DNA of 64,000 nt from positions 1-64,000 of the forward strand of contig JAFAEM010000027.1 in the NCBI GenBank assembly GCA_023424015.1. Direction: 5' to 3'. A program made the translations under genes and the position numbers. Source of the stretch: Bacteroidota bacterium (lineage in GTDB: Bacteria > Bacteroidota > Bacteroidia > Chitinophagales > Chitinophagaceae). This document shows positions 1 to 7,884 of this stretch, in pieces; the first letter of the stretch is position 1; each line of letters opens with the position of its first letter. The notes under the pieces are model-generated. The model was not told where the DNA came from, searched no databases, and saw only the letters and a list, made by a program, of their open reading frames with translations.

Positions 1-1
1 C

Positions 2-127
2 GAGCTGAAAAGAAGTGAGGCAGCTTTATCCACACCGGCAAGCGGAAATCATTTACAAATTGAAGCGCAGCCGGTCGTGGATAAAGCGATGAAATCAAAG
101 AACACTAAATTTGAAAACTCTAACTGA
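2..127 (+). CDS. C-terminal end of an unidentified protein (partial)
   Basis: An open frame enters from the left edge and stops at TGA 125-127, giving 41 residues that start ELKRSEAALS and end TKFENSN. There is no start codon inside the window. The composition is that of an ordinary soluble, charged tail, but I recognise no family. It runs towards the convergent Rhs toxin island on the minus strand. It could also be a chance open frame, because 41 codons is short. Confidence 0.3.
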   Translation, partial: ELKRSEAALSTPASGNHLQIEAQPVVDKAMKSKNTKFENSN

Positions 128-216
128 ACCTGGCACTAAAAAAGGGGGAGCTTACATGATAAGTAAAACAGTTGGGGTTGGTTGTGTTTAGTGTCATGTT
201 GTTAAGTTTTGGGCAT

Positions 217-242
217 AAAAAAACCACTCGGTTTGAGTGGTT
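217..242 (-). terminator. Rho-independent terminator after the 104-residue gene
   Basis: Arms AACCACTC (222-229) and GAGTGGTT (235-242) enclose a five-base loop. Read on the minus strand, the hairpin is followed directly by a run of T. It sits about 30 bp downstream of the stop of the minus-strand gene at 271-585, so it closes the Rhs/immunity transcript. Confidence 0.8.
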
Positions 243-270
243 GAGAAATATTGTATTGGTTGAGTCCTGT

Positions 271-585
271 TTAATCTCCTACTAGCTTTATGGTACACGT
301 TTTTTTTTCTGCCAATTCAATAAGCCCTACAAATTCGTTTATGAAATCGTGTACACTCTTAGGAGCATCAAAGGCTTTAAACCGGATGGCTTCCTGCTTG
401 AGTGCATTCAGCTCATTTAGATAAACTTCACTCTCTCCGTAGTAGTCAAATAAAATCTTTTTCAAAACGGGAAACCCATCCTCTTTCTCCAATACTTCCA
501 TTATCGAATCGTATTCTTCAATGAATAACATTAAAGGTTTTGCATCTTCTTTACTATTTGTATCAATGAATATATCCAAAGGCAT
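271..585 (-). CDS. Small acidic protein, probable immunity protein of the Rhs toxin tip
   Basis: A 104-residue soluble, acidic protein with no signal peptide or membrane segment (starts MPLDIFIDTNSKEDAK). I recognise no family. It begins 11 bp after the stop of the Rhs toxin tip at 597-905, on the same strand, and is followed by a terminator. In polymorphic toxin loci the small gene directly behind the toxin module is normally its immunity gene, and lack of a signal peptide fits a toxin acting in the cytoplasm. The role is inferred from position only. The region is AT-rich compared with the genes after 4922. Confidence 0.6.
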   Translation of the reverse strand: MPLDIFIDTNSKEDAKPLMLFIEEYDSIMEVLEKEDGFPVLKKILFDYYGESEVYLNELNALKQEAIRFKAFDAPKSVHDFINEFVGLIELAEKKTCTIKLVGD

Positions 586-596
586 AACTGTATTTT

Positions 597-905
597 TTAT
601 CTTCCGGGTAAACCGGGGAAAGATGTTATTAAATCTCCAGCTTTGTTTGTAATTATGGTGAATTTAGATGTTGCTTGACCTGTAATTGCATCAACTCCTA
701 TAATCCTCCCTGCATCAACAATTCTTTGATAATTACCTCCTCGCTGAAGTATTTTTGGCACCTGTGCTGAATTTTTAATTAAATCTACTATTTCACGTGT
801 ACTTATACTAAACTTACTCTTACTCAAAAACATTCCAGAGCGGGGGTAATGCCGTTGCATCACATGTATAAACCCATCTTCGGTAATATTAATTCCTTCA
901 TTTAA
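597..905 (-). pseudogene. Rhs C-terminal toxin tip, cut off from its core by one in-frame stop
   Basis: From the codon after the TAA at 906-908 the same frame stays open for about 102 residues to the stop at 597. It reads LNEGINITEDGFIHVMQRH, then a basic segment, then RIIGVDAITGQATSKFTI, and ends TSFPGLPGR. The HV-x2-RH motif, the GVD-x2-TG segment and the FPG-P ending resemble nuclease toxin tips of the barnase/EndoU/colicin-E5 (BECR) type; this assignment is from memory of the pattern and is moderate. A free start exists only at GTG 861-863, which would lose the first 14 residues and the HV motif's upstream part. So the tip is either a nonsense-broken toxin or a silent donor cassette. A probable immunity gene follows. 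Confidence 0.6.
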
Positions 906-1574
906 TTAAATCGTTCTTGTTGTCTTAGTAACAACTTCCTCAGCAACTTCCTCGGCAATTTCTTTCTCAGCTATTTTGATTCCGGTCTTTACTCCGCCTT
1001 TTACTAAGGTACTTGCTCCTCCCAAAGTAAACACATCAGCAATCGCCATTGCCGAATTGAAAAGGCCCCAACCCCATCTGCCATTTTGAAAATCATCCAC
1101 TGCTGCTCTACCGGAGCCCCAAACAGGTATTAAACTTTCAGCAAATCCCGGTTGACCAACTGAAGAACTTTGAGGCTTCTTCCTTACACCTTTTACTACA
1201 ACGGGTTTTAATACCTTGGGTTTATTTTTAGTGGATGTCTCCTTGGGAGCAGGTTGAACCATACTTGATTCAGCTTCTAAACCCAGAGGATCATTTAACA
1301 GAATAGGATTGTTGTTTGCAAAAGCATAGGGAGAATAATCATAATTAAAATTGGCCAACTCATCAATCTGCCAGAATCTTCCTATTTGAGGGTCATACCC
1401 TCTAAATTCAGTTGCATATAAATCCAACCCACTACCATCTGCAAACTCTTTACTTTCCAATTCTGTTCCATCATTGAACTTATATTTATTCTCACTACCA
1501 CCAAACGCCAACGCCTTACTACTTATCCCCGCCATCGTCAACCCAAACGGATAATAATGGATTTCTTCTTTCAA
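906..1574 (-). CDS. Orphan Rhs core fragment with linker (C-terminal cassette)
   Basis: 222 residues opening with [16 protein letters not shown] and containing YDPQIGRFWQIDEL and SPYAFANNNPILLNDPLGL, the usual end of the Rhs repeat-associated core, then a basic Lys/Pro linker and a hydrophobic pre-toxin segment. The first ~100 residues repeat the matching part of the larger Rhs protein at 2254-4416 (there [16 protein letters not shown]). No normal start exists: the frame opens from a TTG just after an upstream stop. This is an orphan cassette, a spare tip plus a short piece of core, as known downstream of rhs genes, where it can recombine into the active gene. The in-frame TAA at 906 separates it from its toxin tip. 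Confidence 0.75.
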   Translation of the reverse strand: MKEEIHYYPFGLTMAGISSKALAFGGSENKYKFNDGTELESKEFADGSGLDLYATEFRGYDPQIGRFWQIDELANFNYDYSPYAFANNNPILLNDPLGLEAESSMVQPAPKETSTKNKPKVLKPVVVKGVRKKPQSSSVGQPGFAESLIPVWGSGRAAVDDFQNGRWGWGLFNSAMAIADVFTLGGASTLVKGGVKTGIKIAEKEIAEEVAEEVVTKTTRTI

Positions 1575-1583
1575 TGAAATTCA

Positions 1584-2231
1584 TTAGTAGTATAGCCATT
1601 CAAGTTGTAATTCATCCTCAATAAGTCTCATGATTTGCACCATATTTTGAGCTTGCCATATTTTTTCATTTGTATATAACCCGGGTAGCGAATAAATTCG
1701 ATATTTTAATTTAAGTGCGATCTCTACAGTTGGACCGCCGCTGTCCATTGGTACATTATATCCAACAATTTTCGAAAAGTCAGTCAAATCCATAACTTTG
1801 AGCTCAAATAAACTATCGATAAAATAATTCCACCCAGAGATAGGTGTTTTTGCCAACGGAACACTCCTGAACGATATTATTGAATCATATTTATCATTCA
1901 TTTGATAAACAATAGTGTAGAATTTTGCTGACCAAATAGAATCAAAATTAGTTATTGTCAAAAATTGGAGAGTATCGGAACGAGCATGACCTGACCATAT
2001 TCGTATCTGTGTTCCGTTAAATCCCCCTTCTAGTGGTAACAATCCGAGTTTTAACTCAATCGCCTTTTTTTCGTTTCTATATCTTTCTGCATTTTTCTCT
2101 ATTGGAATATCTGTGATAACCGAATCATTTACCGTATTAGAATTTCTGTTTTCTTGAGAATTACACGAAAGAAATGATCCAAAAACAAGATAATAAAATA
2201 TCGGAACAATAATATTCATTTTCATATCCAT
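1584..2231 (-). CDS. Lipoprotein behind the Rhs gene, possible immunity protein
   Basis: 215 residues with a short hydrophobic N-terminus and a lipobox ending at the Cys of LSCNSQ, so probably a lipoprotein of the periplasm or outer membrane. The rest is soluble and I recognise no domain. It starts 22 bp after the stop of the Rhs gene 2254-4416, on the same strand, the usual place for a cognate immunity gene. A lipid-anchored immunity protein would suit a tip that acts outside the cytoplasm. It could also be an unrelated cargo gene of the island; only the position supports the immunity role. Confidence 0.55.
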   Translation of the reverse strand: MDMKMNIIVPIFYYLVFGSFLSCNSQENRNSNTVNDSVITDIPIEKNAERYRNEKKAIELKLGLLPLEGGFNGTQIRIWSGHARSDTLQFLTITNFDSIWSAKFYTIVYQMNDKYDSIISFRSVPLAKTPISGWNYFIDSLFELKVMDLTDFSKIVGYNVPMDSGGPTVEIALKLKYRIYSLPGLYTNEKIWQAQNMVQIMRLIEDELQLEWLYY

Positions 2232-2253
2232 ATGATATTAAGTAATCATTTGT

Positions 2254-4416
2254 TTAAAAAGGTTTTGCCCATGGTGGTTTAATAGATCCTGGATGCATGG
2301 GAAGATTCATTTTTATTGGATCACTATCATCTTTAACAGGATTAACATCCCTGCTCGCTTTTTTTGGAAAGTTTTCTTTATTAATAATCGGTTGGTCGTA
2401 TCCAGGCTCTCCAAGTTTATATGCACCCCCACGTTTTTCAGATCTTGCTAGACCTGCTGATACAAGCTCTTTATCACCACCGGGGTCACTTCCATCACCC
2501 CATTCATATTCATCAGCATTTTTAGGGTCCCTACGCACTTTTAATTTCCCATCAGGAGTAACAAGATAAAAATCATAGCCAAAATATTTCATATTACCTT
2601 CATCGCCCGGTGATCGATTTGTTTCTTTACTCCAATTCAAGGGATCAATTCCGAGGTCAGTATGTGAATGGATAAAGCCAACTACCTCTACCGTCGTTCC
2701 GGATGGTAATTTATGAGCCGGGTCGCCTGGCCCTGGAGAAGATCTCCATCTTTCTGATTCATATTTTTCTGGTAGCATTACTGCTTTTGTATATGAATAA
2801 TAGGTTTTACCTTTTGTTGTAGTATATTTATAAATTAAAGAAGAAAGTTCCGTCGTTTTATCAACAGTAAATTTAGAATACGCCCGACCCCAACCAATTG
2901 CTGCAGCATCAGCACTTTTAAATCGTTTTGGTTTTGGATCAATTGGCATCATTCCATCCGCATCAATAAACCTTATTGGATTATTAAAAGCATAGTTATA
3001 CGGCGACCACCTTCGCATCTGGTCAGCTAGAGGATCTATATTGTGCCATCTTCCTATTTGAGGATCATAGTTTCTTGTACCGAAATCATAAAGTTCTAAC
3101 CCACTTCCATCATTAAATTCCTTCTCCTGTTTCTCTTTTCCTCCAAACTCATACTTATTATCAGGGCCTCCGAACACAAGTGCTTTACTCGATATTCCGG
3201 CCATCGTCAACCCGAACGGATAATAATGCGTCTCCTCTAACAACGGACTTCTTGTATGCACCACCTGAAGATTATCAAAGAACACGTTCACAGGGCTCTC
3301 GTTGCTGACATAAATATACACATAACCGTTCTTTGGCGCTGTTAAATGCTGCAACTCGCTGAAATGGTCTTTTATCACGCTGTTGGTGCCTACTTTACTA
3401 AAACCACTGCCTACAGACCGGAACTGCTCATCAAAGAATATGTAGTTGATATATGCCTTGGGAACGGTCGGCGCCTGGTTATTGTCCGTTGTCTGGTCAG
3501 ACAATAGATCGCCTATTCCACCGGTGGTGGCCGGGTAGCCGTTGAGTTGTGTGGCGGTAATACCTCCATGGGCGCCGGAGGCCACGACCCCGGAGGGACT
3601 TCCCAATAAACCTTCTAGAATTTCCAGTACCGGTATGGCGCTGTTAGCCGAACTGCCGCCGCTATTGTTCTGAAAATAATAACTCTTCCCATGTATATCG
3701 ATCCTGTCACCACTCATTACCTTCAGCGTAATGCCCAGACCGGTTTTATTGCTATTGCTGTTGAGCTTATAGAGCTTCTGGCTGTTAGCCGATTCAAAAG
3801 AGGGATCCGATGGATTGTTGCCGATCCCGTTGTCATTGGTGTAATCCGGCAGGCCCGTCACATCTGTCGCCAGCACGGTCTTCGTTGGATCGATCGCATA
3901 ATAATCTTCCTCTGTTGCGAGCTTAGCATCCTCCAGGCTGGCTACAGGATATTTATCCTGCTTTTGCTCTTCCGTCAGCACCATCCTTACATTACCCAAA
4001 TGATCTTTGATCATGTAATCGTACGCAAAATCTGTGATGGCAATAGGGTCGGATGGATGATTGCGCAACGGCCTTATCCTGCCTTCCTCATGGGACATGA
4101 ACTGCAGTTTGTCCGCATAGTCGTCATTGGGGCTATTGGCCGGCACGGTTGTTCTGCTTTCAAACACCAGCCCGCCGAGGTAGGTGGTGGTGGTAGTGAT
4201 GGTTTTGCCGACAGTGCTGTAGTCAATGGTCTGTTTTTGCAATTTGATTCCCGCCGCATCGTAGGTGTACGTTATGTTTCCCTTTTCCGTTGTGTTGTCA
4301 TCCATTTTTACGGGGATCGACTGTGGCAGGTTCAGGTGGTTATACACGATCGCCCCACCCGTAGTGACCGTCTGGATGGCCGTGCCGTTTATCTTTTTGT
4401 TGAGGTCGGTCACCAT
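2254..4416 (-). CDS. Rhs/YD-repeat core protein with a JAB-like (DUF4329-type) C-terminal tip, 5'-truncated
   Basis: 720 residues. Residues 1-~390 are late YD-repeat and insert sequence (for example [19 protein letters not shown]). The core closes at ~395-490 with [27 protein letters not shown] and [11 protein letters not shown]. The tip (~490-640) carries GFIHSHTD and, 16 residues later, SPGDEG, resembling the HxH...SxxD metal site of JAB/MPN folds and the DUF4329 domain of polymorphic toxins. The tail is Pro-rich. The first ATG lies inside YDVNGNMV, a normal repeat motif, and a stop comes ~20 codons upstream at the junction near 4441, so the N-terminal repeats and any export region are missing. 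The core (3200-4440) is clearly richer in G+C than the tip, as expected for a swapped module. Confidence 0.75.
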   Translation of the reverse strand: MVTDLNKKINGTAIQTVTTGGAIVYNHLNLPQSIPVKMDDNTTEKGNITYTYDAAGIKLQKQTIDYSTVGKTITTTTTYLGGLVFESRTTVPANSPNDDYADKLQFMSHEEGRIRPLRNHPSDPIAITDFAYDYMIKDHLGNVRMVLTEEQKQDKYPVASLEDAKLATEEDYYAIDPTKTVLATDVTGLPDYTNDNGIGNNPSDPSFESANSQKLYKLNSNSNKTGLGITLKVMSGDRIDIHGKSYYFQNNSGGSSANSAIPVLEILEGLLGSPSGVVASGAHGGITATQLNGYPATTGGIGDLLSDQTTDNNQAPTVPKAYINYIFFDEQFRSVGSGFSKVGTNSVIKDHFSELQHLTAPKNGYVYIYVSNESPVNVFFDNLQVVHTRSPLLEETHYYPFGLTMAGISSKALVFGGPDNKYEFGGKEKQEKEFNDGSGLELYDFGTRNYDPQIGRWHNIDPLADQMRRWSPYNYAFNNPIRFIDADGMMPIDPKPKRFKSADAAAIGWGRAYSKFTVDKTTELSSLIYKYTTTKGKTYYSYTKAVMLPEKYESERWRSSPGPGDPAHKLPSGTTVEVVGFIHSHTDLGIDPLNWSKETNRSPGDEGNMKYFGYDFYLVTPDGKLKVRRDPKNADEYEWGDGSDPGGDKELVSAGLARSEKRGGAYKLGEPGYDQPIINKENFPKKASRDVNPVKDDSDPIKMNLPMHPGSIKPPWAKPF

Positions 4417-4876
4417 ATTGCCGTTTACATCATAAGTCGTGAGCCGCGAACTGCGAGGCTCAAGGCCTCAAATTTCGCCGTCAAACGATCGGTCTCGAAG
4501 CTCGTAGCTCACCGCTAGTAGATTTTGAAGCAGCATTTTAACCTTGACACGACACTAGAACGAAATCATCTATGACGACTATCGGGTTGAAATAATTACC
4601 AACCAGAAAAAGACCCCGGGTCTGGTTTTTCCGCTGCAAGGTTGCGCTCGTGTCAGCGCCCGGGGTGACAACAAAGAAACTGACCGCTCTCATGGGTCGT
4701 CCAGCTCCCGGGATCACCGTCGGGGAATAAGATTAATTCCCTCTCTTGCATGATGCTGCTTAGTTGAAAAGATTTTCTTACCCAACCCTGAAACTAACTA
4801 CGGCACTGCATTACATGATCGCATGGGTTAATATCACTCGTTTGACCCGTGTCACTAGTACTCCATCTGCACGGTT
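4417..4876. other. Gene-free junction upstream of the truncated Rhs gene
   Basis: No gene is visible. At 4440-4515 the Rhs reading frame changes abruptly into a low-complexity stretch of permuted GAGCC/GAAGCTCG-like words, which marks the break point of the Rhs gene. Around 4600-4630 there is a weak hairpin (AACCAGA...TCTGGTT) followed by T residues on the plus strand, with no gene in front of it. The last 60 bp before murF contain TATTTTTG (4910-4917), a -7-like word only 4 bp from the chosen ATG. Confidence 0.5.
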
Positions 4877-4921
4877 TTGAAAATCCCGGAAGCTTTTCCT
4901 TTGTTTCGATATTTTTGTGAT

Positions 4922-6208
4922 ATGTCTATCGAACAACTTTACGAAGTCTTTACCCAATACCCCTCGGTACAAACGGATACCAGGAAATTAAAAAAAGACG
5001 ATCTCTTCTTTGCCTTAAAGGGAGAAAATTTCAATGGCAATCATTTTGCAAAGAATGCCATCGATGCAGGTGCAGCCTATGCAGTGATCGATGAAAAGGA
5101 ATACATGATCACCGGCAAAACAATTTTGGTGGAAGATGTGCTGACTGCTTTGCAACAACTGGCCCGGCACCACCGGCAACAATTCACGATCCCTTTTATT
5201 GCCATTACCGGAAGCAATGGAAAAACAACGACCAAAGAATTGATCCATGCCGTGCTGTCGACCACTTATAAAACTTATACTACCGAAGGCAATCTCAATA
5301 ATCATATCGGCGTGCCGCTTACCATTTTAAAAATAAAAGGCGATGCAGAAATGGCTGTGATTGAAATGGGGGCCAATCACGCAGGTGAAATTGCCGCCTA
5401 TTGCAATTATGCATTACCGACCCACGGCATCATCACCAATGTAGGTAAGGCTCACCTTGAAGGGTTTGGAAGCATTGAAGGTGTGAAAAAAGCAAAGGGC
5501 GAACTATTTGATTTTTTACGGGGCCAACCTCACTACTATGCTTTTGTGATGTGGGACTACGAATACCTGCGTGACATGAGTAAAGGCATCAGCGGCATTA
5601 TTAAATATGGAACGGTAAATGATACGCATGTTACGGGTTATGCAAAACCCGGAGGTTCTTTCCTCGATGTGGAAATAACACAGGGGCTCAATCCCATAGT
5701 ATTGCATACCAAACTGATCGGTGATTATAACTTACCCAATGTGCTGGCCGCCGTTACCGTAGGCAAATCCTTTAAGGTACCGGAAGAAAAAATCAAAGCC
5801 GCCATTGAAAACTATGAACCTTCCAATAGCCGCTCCCAGCTGATGGAGAAAGGCAGCAATAAGATCATTCTCGATGCCTACAATGCCAATCCCAGCAGCA
5901 TGCGGCTGGCGATCGAAAATTTTGCCAGGCTGCAGGCAACTGATAAGGTTTTAATATTAGGCGCCATGGCAGAGCTGGGTCCTGAAAGTAGAGAGGAACA
6001 CCAGCAGATCATTTCCCTGATACAGCAAAACAAATGGAAACAGGTTGTACTGGTGGGTGGCGATTTTTTTAAAATGGATCATCCGTTTTTAAAATTTCCC
6101 GGTTCTGCCGAGGCCAGGGCCTGGTGGCAACAGCAAAACTTTGAAAACACATATGTTCTTATCAAGGGCAGCCGGAGCATGAAGATGGAGGAGGTTTTGA
6201 AAGATTAG
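4922..6208 (+). CDS. murF: UDP-N-acetylmuramoyl-tripeptide--D-alanyl-D-alanine ligase
   Basis: Adds D-Ala-D-Ala to the UDP-MurNAc-tripeptide in the cytoplasm, the last soluble step of peptidoglycan precursor synthesis. The 428-residue protein has the Mur ligase order: N-terminal UDP-binding domain with TDTRKLKKDDLFFALKG, central ATPase with the P-loop GSNGKTTTKE, the EMGANHAGEIA and TNVGKAHLEGFG motifs, and a C-terminal domain with LDAYNANPSSM and LILGAMAELG. I chose ATG 4922 (MSIEQLYEVF); a frame-open ATG at 4877 would add 15 residues not typical of the family. It stands alone, between the Rhs island and a Crp gene, and not in a dcw cluster. Confidence 0.95.
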   Translation: MSIEQLYEVFTQYPSVQTDTRKLKKDDLFFALKGENFNGNHFAKNAIDAGAAYAVIDEKEYMITGKTILVEDVLTALQQLARHHRQQFTIPFIAITGSNGKTTTKELIHAVLSTTYKTYTTEGNLNNHIGVPLTILKIKGDAEMAVIEMGANHAGEIAAYCNYALPTHGIITNVGKAHLEGFGSIEGVKKAKGELFDFLRGQPHYYAFVMWDYEYLRDMSKGISGIIKYGTVNDTHVTGYAKPGGSFLDVEITQGLNPIVLHTKLIGDYNLPNVLAAVTVGKSFKVPEEKIKAAIENYEPSNSRSQLMEKGSNKIILDAYNANPSSMRLAIENFARLQATDKVLILGAMAELGPESREEHQQIISLIQQNKWKQVVLVGGDFFKMDHPFLKFPGSAEARAWWQQQNFENTYVLIKGSRSMKMEEVLKD

Positions 6209-6290
6209 AAATGGATGTGCCTGAGGCAGGACTACCTGCATTCAAGTACATTTGTTCTCCAGGGCGCACAACCTATTCCTGCCTATAATT

Positions 6291-6908
6291 ATGAACTGGA
6301 AAAAAATATTTCCCCAATTCGAACCCGAACTCATTGAAGTTCTTGAAAAGGAAGCCGTTTTTCAAAGGTTTCCCGCGGGCGTGGTCATTCTCCGCACCGG
6401 GCAGTATATCCGCTCCACAGTGTTGATTTTGGAGGGCAGGATAAAGATCTATCGTGAAAATGACGAGGGTGGCGAATTCCTGATGTATTACCTCGGACCC
6501 GGACAGGCTTGTGCCATTTCCATGATCTGTGCCATCCAGGCCCAGGCTTCAGAAGTAATGGCGAAAGCCGAAGAAGACACGGAAGTGTTGATGCTGCCGG
6601 TTTCACTGATGGAAGAACTGGCCAATAAGTATAAAAGCTGGTACCAGTTTGTCATCCAAACCTACCGTAGCAGGTTTGATGAATTGCTCCAGGTCATTGA
6701 CAATATCGCTTTCCGCAATATGGACGAAAGGCTTGAATTTTATTTACGCCGGCATGCTGATACAACCGGCAGTAAAAAAATAGTATTGTCGCACCAGCAA
6801 ATAGCAGACGATCTTCACTCTTCGCGGGAAGTAATTTCAAGGCTATTGAAAAAGATGGAACAGCGCAAATACCTGCAACTTCAACGCAACATGATCGAAT
6901 TGTTATAA
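6291..6908 (+). CDS. Crp/Fnr-family transcriptional regulator with a central Cys pair
   Basis: 205 residues: cyclic-nucleotide-binding-like beta roll (~10-120), dimer helix, and winged HTH with recognition helix SSREVISRLLKKMEQ. That helix has the Arg-Glu and Arg of CRP and the E-x2-S-R pattern of FNR, so a TGTGA/TTGA-type half-site is expected. The N-terminal Fe-S cysteines of FNR are absent. C74 and C80 in GQACAISMIC are the only obvious thiols; similar Cys pairs occur in Crp proteins beside sulfur genes (from memory). The ATG at 6291 (MNWKKIF) was preferred over a TTG at 6252. It directly precedes a sulfur gene set whose first promoter has a perfect TGTGA-N6-TCACA site, so it probably controls that set and perhaps itself. 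The effector is unknown. Confidence 0.85.
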   Translation: MNWKKIFPQFEPELIEVLEKEAVFQRFPAGVVILRTGQYIRSTVLILEGRIKIYRENDEGGEFLMYYLGPGQACAISMICAIQAQASEVMAKAEEDTEVLMLPVSLMEELANKYKSWYQFVIQTYRSRFDELLQVIDNIAFRNMDERLEFYLRRHADTTGSKKIVLSHQQIADDLHSSREVISRLLKKMEQRKYLQLQRNMIELL

Positions 6909-6914
6909 TAGGAA

Positions 6915-6959
6915 TGTGATACTTGTCACAGGCGGAAACCGGGCCTTTTCATAATCTTG
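6915..6959 (+). promoter_or_regulatory. Crp/Fnr box plus -7 element before the TauE/SafE gene
   Basis: Perfect palindrome TGTGA-TACTTG-TCACA at 6915-6930. After exactly 21 bp comes TAATCTTG (6952-6959), one base off the TAnnTTTG -7 consensus, and the ATG follows at 6971. This geometry centres the box near -42, the class II activator position. The same 21-bp spacing occurs at four other promoters in the window. Confidence 0.7.
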
Positions 6960-6970
6960 TAAAAAATAAC

Positions 6971-7780
6971 ATGGAAATACTGGGCTATCTCGCATCCATT
7001 TTGATCGGTGTATCATTGGGCCTCATCGGTAGTGGCGGTTCGATCCTGACGGTACCTGTACTGGTTTATTTAATGCATATCAACCCATTGCTGGCCACCA
7101 CCAGTTCACTTTTTATTGTGGGCACCACCAGCCTCGTGGGAGGACTGAGGGCCTATTCAAAAAAACAGGTCGATTTCAAAGCCGTCACTGAGTTTGGGAT
7201 ACCATCCATTTTTTCCATTTTCATCACCCGCCATTATATTTTACCTGCCCTGCCCGATCAACTCTTTGCCATTGGCGATTTTACTGTCACCACCGATATA
7301 TTTCTAATGATCCTTTTTGCGGTATTGATGCTGGGGGCCTCCATCAGCATGATCGTCAACCGTAATGACAACAGGGTAAAAGTTCCTATGGCAGGTGAGC
7401 GCCAGAATAAAGCACTTCCTCTCATCCTGCTCGGTTTGGTAATCGGTCTTGTCACCGGTCTGCTGGGTGCAGGAGGTGGATTCCTGATCATACCGTCGCT
7501 GGTCCTTTTTCTAAGGCTGCCTATGAAAATCGCGGTGGGTACCTCGTTACTCCTGGTCGCGATCAATTCACTCTTCGGCTTTCTTTTCAGCCTTAAACAG
7601 TTTGAATACAACTGGACTATACTGCTGCTATTTACGATACTGGCCATTTCGGGCATCTTTATCGGCAGCAGGCTGGCGGATAAAATACCAGGTGCCTCGT
7701 TAAAAAAAGGTTTTGGCTGGTTTGTATTGGTGATGGGCATCTATATTATTGTCAAAGAATTGTTTTTTCCCGGGCGATAA
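6971..7780 (+). CDS. TauE/SafE-family sulfite/sulfur anion exporter
   Basis: 269 residues and about eight membrane segments in two repeats: LASILIGVSLGLIGSGGSIL at the start and GLVIGLVTGLLGAGGGFLII at the middle, the typical duplicated glycine-rich half of TauE/SafE permeases. These inner-membrane proteins move small sulfur anions such as sulfite or sulfoacetate. The ATG at 6971 follows the promoter described at 6915-6959; a TTG at 6923 would start inside the promoter. The next gene, 104 bp away, is a persulfide-dioxygenase/rhodanese protein with its own Crp box, so export of oxidised sulfur products is the likely role. The substrate cannot be told from sequence. Confidence 0.85.
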   Translation: MEILGYLASILIGVSLGLIGSGGSILTVPVLVYLMHINPLLATTSSLFIVGTTSLVGGLRAYSKKQVDFKAVTEFGIPSIFSIFITRHYILPALPDQLFAIGDFTVTTDIFLMILFAVLMLGASISMIVNRNDNRVKVPMAGERQNKALPLILLGLVIGLVTGLLGAGGGFLIIPSLVLFLRLPMKIAVGTSLLLVAINSLFGFLFSLKQFEYNWTILLLFTILAISGIFIGSRLADKIPGASLKKGFGWFVLVMGIYIIVKELFFPGR

Positions 7781-7817
7781 ACCTGCGGTATCCAACCGCA
7801 TGGCAATATACCGGCAG

Positions 7818-7862
7818 GGTGACCTAAGTCACAATAAGCACTGTTCAGGATACCTAAATTTG
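7818..7862 (+). promoter_or_regulatory. Crp/Fnr box plus -7 element before the MBL-rhodanese gene
   Basis: GGTGA-CCTAAG-TCACA (7818-7833), one mismatch from TGTGA-N6-TCACA, followed after exactly 21 bp by a perfect TAnnTTTG element, TAAATTTG (7855-7862). The ATG is at 7885. It probably drives the MBL-rhodanese gene and the two YeeE genes behind it. Confidence 0.75.
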
Positions 7863-7884
7863 CAGTAACACAAAAAATACTATT

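Noticed and set aside
3691..4518. Long plus-strand frame of 275 codons opposite the Rhs gene
   Set aside because: It is a shadow of the Rhs frame, crosses its junction, and has no recognisable domain.
4600..4640. Hairpin with a T run on the plus strand upstream of murF
   Set aside because: No plus-strand gene precedes it and the stem is short, so a terminator call is unsupported.
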